From assembly GCF_016859285.1 (NCBI RefSeq), contig NC_053420.1, positions 25,728,045-25,792,044 of the forward strand: DNA of 64,000 nucleotides. The letters run 5' to 3'. Under the pieces are notes generated by a model. It was not told the origin of the DNA. It worked only from the letters and a program-made list of their open reading frames with translations, and searched no databases. The translations under genes were made by a program, and so were the position numbers. This DNA is from Xiphias gladius (lineage: Eukaryota; Chordata; Actinopteri; Istiophoriformes; Xiphiidae). Below, in pieces: positions 15,171 to 25,281 of the stretch; within the stretch, counting starts at the first letter, position 1; each line of letters opens with the position of its first letter.

Positions 15171-16532
15171 CGTCCCCGCCATCATTCTTTATTTTACTCC
15201 TTTTTCTCAGCAGTTACACTTTTAGTACACAAAGAATAACTATGTGGTTTCTGTGTGCTTTTGTTGGCACATTGTGTCGATCTACATGTGATGTTCTGTG
15301 TGGCAGCAGTGCGATATGAATACGTGTCTCTGCAGTGACAAATAAAGTCAGGTGGTTGAGGGGCCAAAGCTTGCACCACTAACTGAGATATCATAGCTTT
15401 ATACAGTATATTGCTGATTTTGTGTAATCTCAGTATTCTGCTGCGCCTCTGACAGCCTCAACAGGACACATATGAAAAAGCGGGTGTTTTTTTGTTTTGA
15501 ACTTTCATATTGGTCTGTTGCTTATTTTTATTTAGTTTTGAACTTTTTCTTGGATTACCACCAACGTAGAATCATTTGTACATATTTTGTATTATGTTTC
15601 TTTGTGTCCGCGTCTTTGGTCATCACTTGTAATCTTATTATGCTTTAAGGAATTATTTTAACCCCTTAAGATCCAACTTAGCCCTTTATGTCATATTTAA
15701 GTGTAATTAAGTAGCCATAAGGCTGGAAAGTATTCCACATTGTCTGAAAATGTTAACCATTGAGTAAAAATATTCAAACCCAGGACTCTGTTTTTCATCA
15801 AATGTAAATATTCTAAAAGTCCAGTACATCATTTTTTACCCGAATCTCCGAAATTCCACTTGACATATTTGTTATCTGTGGAAACTTTGGTATCTCCACT
15901 TGAATTTTAAATAAAGTTCTGTGAGTTTGATCAAAGTTTGGCTGCACCAGATGGGTTAACTGACTGGTTCACTAGTGGGTCAATGAGGTTTAGTTTATTT
16001 AAATGCCCTATTGCTATAGGATATTTGGTGTGCTTTAACTTTAATAATATTTGTACAGCTTCACCGTGACACATGTGTAGTGTTGTACTGATGCCTTTAA
16101 AGATTCATTTAATTTATGTCACTGAATTCAAATTAATGGAAATTTATTTGTTTACATGTCAAACATTTAAATATTTAAATATCACCAGACATATCTTAGA
16201 TAACACCACCTGCCAGCTCTAACAGAAAGTAAATCCTGGAAGAAAGGTGGAACACCTGAGGCCTATACTGCCCTCTAGTGGTGAAATTAAAAATAGTATC
16301 ACATTTAATTTCCACTAAATTACATGTTAAATGAGGTTTTGCCTTTTAATACAAAACTATTGTTTTGCAGCGAAGTCAAAAGGAATAAAACAAGCAAGAG
16401 TTGCAAGTGTAACACAACAACAGTCTCAGGTCGTAGTATTAAATAAACTTCATTTTCATGCTTCTAATTAATGTAGTACAACTTTATAAGAACAGGAGAC
16501 ATGTATCTACACGTATTATTAGTAATCTTAGC

Positions 16533-16533
<1 letters not shown>

Positions 16534-16570
<37 letters not shown>
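16534..16570. repeat. (TATC)n microsatellite
   Basis: About nine uninterrupted TATC/TCTA units. Confidence 0.9.
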
Positions 16571-16572
<2 letters not shown>

Positions 16573-17247
16573 CTTTGTTAAAATGCCCCATTGCTTATGA
16601 TCGTTTGTGGCCTTTTCCAGCTATGAATCTTAAATCTGCTGTGTCTCTGGGTTGAGAAAGGAAAAGGGGAACAGAGGTCAGTCATGTGCCAAACAGACAA
16701 AGCTGCTGTCCTGACGATGCCTTCAACAGCACAAGGAACCGAAATGCCACAGTAGCTACACCTATGTACTTTTTCCTGTGAAAAACACCGAGGACACCGA
16801 TGTCACCGATGCTCAGTATTTTTGGAATTTGTAGAATTTGGGAGTTTGGGGAAGCATAGAGGGCGTTTACAAACAGTTTAAAGGATTACACGTCCGGTGT
16901 TTAACTGGCTATTCTAGTATTTTAAGATTTACTATCTTTAAATTTGACTATTTGAGGACCAAAAGAGAAAAAAAAGGGGGGGGGGTTTCCTTTATTGCTG
17001 ACAAACATATAGTTGAAAAAATATAATAATAAAAAAAGGTCAAAATAATATTTTTTTTCTTAAAGACATTTCTTTGGAGCTTGGATTTATGGCCTCAGTA
17101 GTTTTTAACATCCTGGCCACGGCCCTGATTAAATACACTTTAGCCTACTGCTACTGTGACACACGTCACATTACGGAAAGGCAAAATTACGAGGAGCACC
17201 AGAAGGCAGCATCAGCAGCTGCAGCTCCGGTGAAGCCAACAGTGAAC

Positions 17248-17547
17248 ATGAGCGAAGGGAAAGGACCTGTGACCCTGAAAATAATCCTCTTAGGAAACTC
17301 TGGGTAACGTCAACTAGCGTCTGTTTTAAAATCGTATTTAATTTTTTTGAAATGTTTTGCTTTACTGCTCCATCGAGAGTTGTGAACTTTCATTTACTGG
17401 GACTCCTTGATTTATGGTGAGGCTGAGGTGTAAATGTCATTGGATAGTCTCAAACGTGGGAAAGTTTTGTCTTCATCGGAGCAGTAAGTTAGGAAGAGGC
17501 GTTGAGTTTCTGGTGAAGGGGAGACAGATTTGATGTACCTTTACCTG

Positions 17548-17618
<71 letters not shown>

Positions 17619-20600
17619 TTTACTCAGGGTGGGAAAATCCTCCTTCATGAACAGATATGTGAATCATGGCTACACCAACATGTACCGGGCCACGATAGGG
17701 ACTGACTTCCTCTCAAAGACAGTCGGCATAGATGGGGACAAAGTCACCCTGCAGGTAAGTCTTCTGTCCACCTGTGCAGTCCCAGTGAATCAAAAACCAA
17801 CTGTAGGTGCAAGACACTGACGCATGTTCGCGTTCCTGTATCATGCTCGGTTATCTTCCCCCCTCTGTGTGTGTGTGTGTCAGATCTGGGACACAGCCGG
17901 TACAGAGAGGTTCCAGTCTCTGGGTACACCTCTGTACAGAGGAGCCCACTGCTGCCTGCTGGTGTTTGATGTCACATCCAAGGCCAGTTTCTCTGCCTTG
18001 GAGGTTTGGAGGAAGGAGTTCCTGGTCCAGGGCGAGCCCCAGGAGCCATCTGACTTCCCTTTTATTGTTCTGGGCAACAAGACTGACCTGAGCAACCGGG
18101 AGGTCAGTCAAACAAGTTGACAAATAACACTTGTTCCAGGGGGCAGGGGGGCTTATAAATCTGGGGGCAGATTCATAAGATTCTCAGTGACCCAGGTCAT
18201 GGTCACCAAGAAGAGTTGACTCAGTGGCAACTGGACTTGTAGAAGTCGTTAGAGTCTTCACAGCAGCCGGGAACATCCGCGAACCAAGAGACGTCAACGG
18301 CCTTGATAATGGCCCCATAGAGGTCAAACTCCTCTTGGATGTCCTCCAGTAGGACACTTTTGTCTTTTTAGCTAACTATTTAATTAATCAGAAAGACCCC
18401 TACTACTGACAACTGACTGCTTTCTGGATGATCTGGGCTGCAGAACATCTGTATGAAAATCCATTTATAAGCCACATATTAACATTTACAACTGCGAAAT
18501 GAATGGATCACTATAAGAATCCTTCATTAGCGATTTGTGTTAACAGTTATGATTGCAGTTGAACTTCTGCTGATGGATTATTAGAAATTAAGAAAGTCAT
18601 GACCCTTTGCTAATGACCTACTCATGTTTATATCTGCAAACTCGATGGCTTATTAGAAAGTGAGAAAATGATGACCCCTTAAGAGTGACCTACCAACATT
18701 TCTAATTGCAGATATGATGGCTTACCAGAAAGTGAGAGGAGATGAGTATTTGTTAGCCATTAAATAATGCCTATAAGCACTTTATAAAGGGTGACTTATT
18801 AGAAAGTTGTGCCAAACTAATAAGTAAAGAGATCTGCTGGCAAACTGAAATAAATCCATTAATCTGATTGGGGAGAGACTGTTGGAACTGATATGGACGG
18901 ACGTCTTTTGTCATTCAGAAACTCCCAGAGGGCTTGTTGATTGGTTCATAACCATCTTCACATCGATAATATCAGGAGAGCAGACGTCATTTAATCACTT
19001 CTGTTATTTCCATAAACAGGGACACTCCCTTTGGGCATGACAGGCACGGTACAATTAAAGGCTGGGCTTGCTGGCATCGTCTACTTCTCAGGTAGAGTTT
19101 AGTTGTTAGGACAGGCGCATGAAGGAGCCTCCAGTATGTAAGAGACGAGGGGAATATTTCCGTCGGGTTAACGTCAGAATTGTTGTCACGGTCGTTGAGC
19201 AGCTCCCGGTGGATGCTGAAGTCTGTGAAGTCCACCAGGGCCTGGAGAAATCCACAAAGAAAATGTGTTGTATTAAAATACCATACGTCACCAACCCTCA
19301 GTTAAAATACTGCGATAGCACCCAGAGTCAACCGAAGGACTGTTTACATTCAGAATGGGGCCAGACCTATTAACATTTGAGGTCTGTCCTTTCATGAAAA
19401 GAGTTTACACCTCAGATATTCTAAAGTGTTATGTTGCATAGATGTATAACATTCCTGTCTTCACACTATGCGTTCCACAGGCTCGATCATTTCTAACATG
19501 CATTAGAAAATCCGTTCAACTGAAAATGCATGACTAGACACTGAGGCACTACCAAATATCGCTTATTGCTTATACATCAGCCCGATGAGGAAGAAAAGCT
19601 TTTTCTGGTAGATGAAGCTCAGCACCACAGTTCGATTTTTCTAGATGATGTAGGTTCACGTTGAAAGCTGTGCATTCCTCCTTCACACAACATGTGGACA
19701 TACCTGTGAGAAGAATACAACGCTTTACATTTCAACAGTAAGGAGGCTTTAATTAATCAGACCACACATGCAATCATGTTATCTGAACACATAGTGAGTG
19801 TATCCCCGGGCCCTGCTCTTCCACTTAGGTCTTGACATGGCAACAGGAGCTGCCTGAAGTGATGCAAAACAGAACAAATTGAAAACTGTTAATGTGCTAT
19901 TGTGCCTCTCACGTGTAGTTTAGGTCCTTTTCTGTAGTTTACCACTTCATTGGCTGCACAGGTCATCTGTCAATTTAAAGTTAAAATCGAAACAAAGGTA
20001 AGTAAAAAAGAGATCTGTCCTTCTGGCTGTCAGGGAAAACCTCATTTGTACATGGATCTCAGTCCTACCACCAGCTTCCCTTTGTATGGACATCTGCTCC
20101 CCTGGAAACACCCTCATCTTGCTGGAGGTGCTGCGTTGGCGAGCACTGGTGTGTAGATGGTGTCTTTGACAAAACATAAAGCTGATCCTCTCATTTTTGA
20201 ACGTGAACTCCAACGGGGAGATTGCCTGGGAAAGACAAGTGGCACCACATAAAACTGAGTGAAACCCTTTACTTAGAAATAGGTGACAGGGCTGCATGGG
20301 CCAGATTCTGCAGGTAGAGCCTGCGGATGGAAGTGGTTGGCAGAGGCTGAAGCTGGTGGCTGGGGATACAGCGGGCTAACAGAGGCGGCAGGTTACGGCT
20401 AGGACCACAGCTGGCTGATGGGGGCCGTAAGTGGATGTGAAGGCTGACGCATAATACAACTGACAGAAGTTGAGGGCTGGTGCTGGAGCTGAATAATGAA
20501 AGCTGAATGAATGTAATCAGACCCCTGTTTGCAGCTTGACAGTGGGGCTGCAGAGGTGTAGTGGCAGAGGTAGGGGCTGTAGCTGTCGGCCAGAATCTGT

Positions 20601-23600
20601 GGGTGGAGAGGGCCTATATGTTGCTGGGTGAGATGGTAAGTGGGGGATCGGGGGGCAGCTGTCCGAGAGAATCTGAAGCTAGAGACAACAATACATGTTT
20701 CTGAAACAGGATGTAGGTTGAGGTTTGGGATCCAGCTGTGTGGCTGACTCTTCAGGTGGAAGTGGAGGTGCAGGTTGCTGGTAGAGGCTGTAGTTGGAGG
20801 TTCCCACTTTAGCTGCGTACCAAAATCTGCAGGAGTAGGTAGTGACTGCAGGTCGATGGCAAAGGCTATAGGTGGAGGTTGCCAGAAGCTGCATGTGGAG
20901 ACTGTGGTGCAGGTTGCTGGCAGAGGTTGTTGGTGGAGGATTTGGTTTCAGCTGTCTGCTAGAATCTGCAGGTGGAGGTGGCAAAGCATGAATTTTCGTT
21001 AAAATTTCTTGGCTCTTTTCTTTGGCGGCCTCCTGGGCTCTGGTTCTGCCACAGCATCAACATCATAACTGGGAGGACTGACTCCAACCCCGTATGATAC
21101 GTCCACATGCTCGAGCCCATCTTCGTGTCATAAACATGGGACGATTCAGTCGCTACCACAGTTTCTGCTTGATATGACGTCCCCGCGCCAAAGTGTGTAG
21201 ACGAACCCGGCCGTTCTTACACCTGTGAGGAGAGGAAGAAGCAGAAATTTTTATCACAAATATAAATGTGATTCAAAAGCTTATACCGGAAAAATGGAGT
21301 GATAGATTGAAAAAATGTCACCATCTGACCATTGAAAGACTCATGACTTTTAATACAAACATACCTGAGCAAATCATCTACCACTTCATGGTAGAGTTTC
21401 TGGTGCTCTTCCTCTGAGCGGCTGCGGATTCTAAGAGGGCTGTCATGTTGCAGTGGAGCAGTGTTAGGCTGAAGTCCCTTCCCACGGGCTTGATGTGAGA
21501 CCACTAGTAGGTCAGCAGGTGGGATGGAGGGCCCAGGAGCGGGAGCCAAATTCAGCACCGCTAGATGTTCAGCAGACGGTCTAGCAGGACAAGTCACAGA
21601 GGTCCGCCTGCTCTTCTGGGGAAGGTCGGCAGCAGCAGCAGCAGAGGTTTTACGCTTCGGTTGTGAATTTGCCACCTGGAGAAAGTCAGCAACACACGAG
21701 AAGATGTCGGACTCCAGTCAACTTCTTATTTAAAAACATACTTTTATAATCTAACAAGAAAAAAGTCTACATCAGATACACTGCAGAGGACCACTTTGTC
21801 CATTTTGTAAGATTTTAGAGGTACAACCTGAATTTTTTTACACCTGGATGCAAACAGAATTTAAACATTACAGGATAATAAAAATGAACTTGACATTGAA
21901 AACTGAATTCACAGAGTGAAGCTGTGAATCAGTAAAACTTGATGGAACTTAACAGGACAGTTCAATAAAGATTACAGTCGGCACGTACAGACTGTGACCC
22001 AGAACATTTAATAATGACAGTGTGCAATGTGTTTGACATCTCGTAAAACTGTCTAATTCCCTAGTTCTGAGATTACATTGTGGAAAGTTTGGAGCATAAA
22101 CACTTTTTTATCCAAAGATGTACAGCGTCTCTGCAGCGTTGCTGCAAATCCGAGTGCAAATATTACTCCAGGAATATGTAATTACAAAGTTGAAATAGTG
22201 AAGGTGTTAAAACCTTCTAAAGACAGGACCTCAAGGTCAGGTAGTACAGCAGGAGCCATCTTTAGGTCCTTATCAGGTCAGCTGATATTGTGCTTTAGTG
22301 CTGCAAATACCACAGACTAGTATGTTGCCATATTCCGTATGAAATTATAATGTGACATAGCTGTTGCGAATTATATATCAAGTTCAAGTACTTCAGAGTT
22401 GTACTTACAGAGACACAGTATCACTCTGTACTATGTATCCCAGCTGGGAGCCAGATTATATAAATTTGCAATATAAATTACTTTATTAGATATATAAGAG
22501 GACGACATTATAGTCAATAAGGTGGTGATTTTAATTTTTTTATGCACATTTCTGGTTGTATTTTTAATGAAAAGAGCAATATGAGCAGGTACGGTCCAGT
22601 ACTGACAGTGTGCATCATTACAGTAATAATGACCTTCTCCTACATTGTTCACGACGCGCATGTGTGTGTTCTTCTTTTACTTTTCATTTATTGATCCTTA
22701 TTTCCACTTCAGTGTATTTCCTGCACCATGAGGCAGAGCTCATTGGTGAAACGTCACATCTCACATTTTCCACGATGGAAGTTTCGTCGTGCGGCTCTGG
22801 TCAGTTTCTGTGACTCTGTGGTCCTCCTCAGGGTGGAGGAAGTCCTCAGCAGAGGCGCTGATGGAGTGGAACTTCAGAAAGAAACTTGTCTTGACAGTCG
22901 GAGGTTTGGTTTGTGTTTAAATGGTTATCTCATGTAAATGATGCACCCGGAGACAAACATAGCAACCATGCAATCCGTGACCTCCATCTTGTGCACATCT
23001 GTTTTTCACAGTCACATCTCACCTCTGTGACTCCGATGTGTTCTGATGGTGTTCACTCTGAAGGTGTTCTGCTTTAATATGTCTGCAATAATTACGCAGA
23101 ATATGAACTTGAATGTCTTTTTATTTAAATGTGTGTCTGAATTATCATCCAGAAAATGAATTTGTCACTATAACAATTTGCCTAATTGGTCATTTTTCCT
23201 GATCAAACCAGCCAGAACACTCCATCATTTGTGCATGATGTGGAAGCTGTTGGTTTGGATTGCTGAGATTTTTTTTCTTCCAATTCAACCGTCACTCTAG
23301 TTAAATGGCACAGCATCAGAGCCCCGAGCGTGAGGGCAAATAATGAGGTGCTACAGTGTGTGCAGTCTGCTCTCTCTTTGATGGGAGCTTGGGGGACACC
23401 GGATACGTGACCATGCACAGAGGGCAGGATGTGCGGGTGGTCAGTTTGGGTCCATCGGTAGACCTTGGACCTTGGGGCCCTCAGCAGGTCAATCTATACC
23501 ATGATGTGCTTTATACGGATCCCATGACAAAGACAAAATCTCCTCTTAAATTATATGTCTTAGATAGATGGAACAAAGTGGACAGTCAGCCCAAACCTTT

Positions 23601-24230
23601 TCCCCAAATGAATGACGTTTCAATCAATCGGGGAAGTTCACTTTCGCTTTAATAATCATGGCCCCTGTTTGGAGGCCCCGCCCCTTCAGGATGTCGTAGT
23701 CGTCGCCCTCCACCTGAGGCCGCAGCAGGACAGGACGTTTCGGTAGCGTGGAAATGGGGGAACGCGAGGGCCCCCCATGAGGGGATCCCTCCGTCGTTTA
23801 GCAGAACGACGCTTCGTTGACGTTCATATCTGCAGACCAGTTGGTTCATTGTAAAGTGAGAGAGTCAGGACCTTTTTAATGACCTGCTTCCTCCCACTTT
23901 TCTAATAAGCCAAAGAGCTCTCTTTCCCCCCAGCAGGCATTTTGACTCGTCATAGTAGGAAAAGCACGAACGTTGAATCATTTTCGGCCATTTTTATCAC
24001 TTGTGAGCCGTAGCTCTGCCTGGCTGCCGCTTCACATGGCAGCTAGAGGCAGTGACGACCAACCAGGCGGGTCGTCGCAGGGGAAAACGTGACGGGGACC
24101 GGGGCGACGTCAGCAGCGCCGGCGCCCACCCGGCTGGAGACGGTTGACTCGGAGCTTTTCTAGACGCGAGGAGGGTGAAAACGACGTGTCGGGTGCCGAG
24201 TAAAATACGCTGCATTTTAAAGTGATCGTT

Positions 24231-24275
<45 letters not shown>

Positions 24276-25281
24276 GGCTCAGAGGAGGGGAGGGAAGATT
24301 ACAACGTTGTATTTAAGTAGAAATACCGCACAGTAAATTGACTGGGGCACTACTGAGAAAAGAAACGACAGGACTCTAATAGCCTTTTATGAAGTCACAT
24401 GCAGTCGCGGCTGGAGCTGGGACAACAGTTCATTCATTGTTTAGTCCACATTAAAATGAATCAGTTCTCATACGACAATTTCAAGTCTTTTTTTTAAAGC
24501 AAAAGATCCCGCCATTCCCTGGTTGCAGCTTCTTCAGCGTGAGGATCTGATGCTTTTTTCTCTTTGCTGGATGACTTCAAGATGTTACACAGGAGTTCAG
24601 AACCCTTTTATTACTATATTCTGACGTTTTATAGACTAAAAGATTAAAACGAGTAACTGCGTAGAGTAACTTTAGCAGCAGCAGCAGCAGCAAAAACAGT
24701 TAAGACTTGACTGAAAAAAAACAAAACACTAATCTGAAAGTAGAATTACTGATTTTTGAATGTATTGGTAAAAACATACATGGAAAAGCTTCCCAGTGCC
24801 AAGGGTGGAACTGATCACTTTCCAGTGCTGGAGCTCACCAACACACATTGTTTACATCTTTATTGAAGAGCCCCGATTTGTGACATGAGACTGCGTGGCA
24901 ATCCATTTTTCGCTCTTTGCTGCCAGCAGCACACCACAGCAACATATGTCGGTCCTTGCAGGTGTCCGGCAGGAAGGCTCTGCAGTGGTGCGAGGAAATA
25001 GGAGCTGAGTACTTTGAAGGAAGCGCCAAAGAAGACCTCGACATAGAGAAGCCGTTTTTGAGAGCTGCCCAGAGCGGCCTACAACAGGTGATTTAGTTCA
25101 TTTCCTGTTTGAATTTTACGAGAAGAAAGACACCAAATCTCTCTATGTTTAACATGTTTATTTTTGATGATAAAAGATACATTACTCCCTACAGTACAAA
25201 AAACACACATTGGAAAATACAGGACATTTCCAGATAACCTGCAAACAGCCGACAGAAACTCGCAACACCTGTGAGTGCTGA
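17248..25281 (+). CDS. Rab7/Rab9-type small GTPase with Thr in place of the switch II Gln
   Basis: Small GTPase of the late-endosomal Rab7/Rab9 group. Exons are 17248-17303, 17628-17754, 17884-18102, 24962-25087 and 25234-25281, joining to 191 aa (Rab7 207, Rab9 about 201). The P-loop is GNSGVGKSS at about residues 16-24. Switch I contains [10 protein letters not shown], switch [11 protein letters not shown], the G4 motif is GNKTDL and G5 is GSAKED. The RabF-type run [11 protein letters not shown] has Thr where nearly all active Rabs have the catalytic Gln. The last exon is only 15 codons and ends CEC, a CXC geranylgeranylation motif like Rab7's CSC. The boundary GLQQ/ITCK is at the same place as ALKQ/ETEV of Rab7. 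The start ATG (context AACATGA) opens MSEGKG; an upstream in-frame ATG at 17089 would add 53 residues and looks like leader sequence. Exact Rab subfamily name uncertain. Confidence 0.85.
17550..17614. repeat. (TG)n microsatellite in intron 1 of the Rab-type gene
   Basis: About 32 TG units ending only 13 bases before the exon 2 acceptor at 17627, so it forms most of the region just upstream of the polypyrimidine tract. Confidence 0.95.
18455..18815. repeat. 72-bp degenerate minisatellite, about 4-5 copies
   Basis: The segment GATGGNTTATTAGAAANTNAG recurs with a 72-base period (18572, 18644, 18716; weaker copies at about 18502 and 18791). Each unit also carries a TGACCTAC-like segment and a run near TTTCTAATTGCAGAT. 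Copies differ by substitutions, so the array is old. Confidence 0.7.
19110..19240 (-). pseudogene. Exon-like block of an unrecognised minus-strand gene or remnant
   Basis: After a good minus-strand acceptor (TGGATTTCTCCAG at about 19240-19252) an open frame starts [20 protein letters not shown] and continues through [14 protein letters not shown] to a stop well past 19110. Amino acid composition looks like a real protein, but I recognise no domain. It could be the last block of the same gene as 20999-21675. No clear donor is visible. Confidence 0.3.
20010..20230 (-). pseudogene. Exon-like block with several partly open frames
   Basis: A minus-strand acceptor (TGTCTTTCCCAG) at about 20230 is followed by one open frame containing [16 protein letters not shown], while overlapping frames read [19 protein letters not shown] and [11 protein letters not shown]. 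Protein-like segments spread over different frames suggest a frameshifted remnant. A strong plus-strand donor (AAAG/gtaagta) at about 19997 complicates strand assignment. Not recognised. Confidence 0.25.
20290..20990. repeat. Degenerate G-rich tandem repeat region
   Basis: On the plus strand the phrase (A/T)GCTGNCNGNNAGAATCTGNAGGTGGAG recurs at about 20298, 20581, 20659, 20812 and 20951, separated by GGCTGTAG/GGTTGCTGG-type filler at irregular intervals of about 80-140 bases. It may be an old minisatellite or a repeat-coding region of the neighbouring minus-strand remnant, where it reads as Pro/Thr/Ser/Gln-rich sequence. Confidence 0.45.
20999..21675 (-). pseudogene. Unrecognised minus-strand gene fragment, two exon-like blocks, frame broken
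   Basis: Block A, 21365-21675, lies between an acceptor (CTTTCTCCAG) and a donor (CTCAG/gtatgt). Its 103 open codons are basic and low-complexity at first ([18 protein letters not shown]) and end in a likely helix, [19 protein letters not shown]. Block B starts after an acceptor at 21222. In the frame carried over from A it reads [19 protein letters not shown] and then meets TAG, after which RLNRP follows in the same frame. Further on, protein-like text continues in two other frames ([20 protein letters not shown], then [10 protein letters not shown]) and ends PKKRAKKF-stop at 20999. This pattern suggests a host-type gene that has lost its frame, or assembly errors. The family is unknown to me. 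It is nested in the Rab-type gene's intron on the opposite strand. Confidence 0.4.
23356..23652 (+). other. Protein-like plus-strand open frame of unknown origin
   Basis: A 98-codon open frame includes [20 protein letters not shown] and [20 protein letters not shown], which look like ordinary folded protein rather than random translation. I see no family motif and no convincing splice pair joining it to the GTPase exons. Directly after it, on the minus strand, a frame at about 23640-23800 reads [20 protein letters not shown] and ends KAKVNFPD-stop. One of the two is probably an antisense shadow. Confidence 0.3.
24234..24273. repeat. (CA)n microsatellite
   Basis: About 20 CA units in intron 3 of the Rab-type gene. 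Confidence 0.9.

Larger units (their letters stand above)
18103..24961. other. Large intron 3 of the Rab-type gene
   Basis: A 6.9 kb intron, against 324 and 129 bases for introns 1 and 2. It contains a 72-bp tandem repeat (18455-18815), a degenerate purine-rich repeat (20290-20990), a CA microsatellite (24234-24273) and several coding-like islands on the minus strand (19110-19240, 20010-20230, 20999-21675, 23640-23800) and one on the plus strand (23356-23652). The rest, including 21740-23200 and 24300-24950, shows nothing I can name. Confidence 0.55.

Noticed and set aside
18230-18300. Possible dispersed repeat around AACTGGACTTGTAGAAGTCG
   Set aside because: It recalls a phrase common in fish repeats, but the boundaries and the rest of the unit could not be supported.
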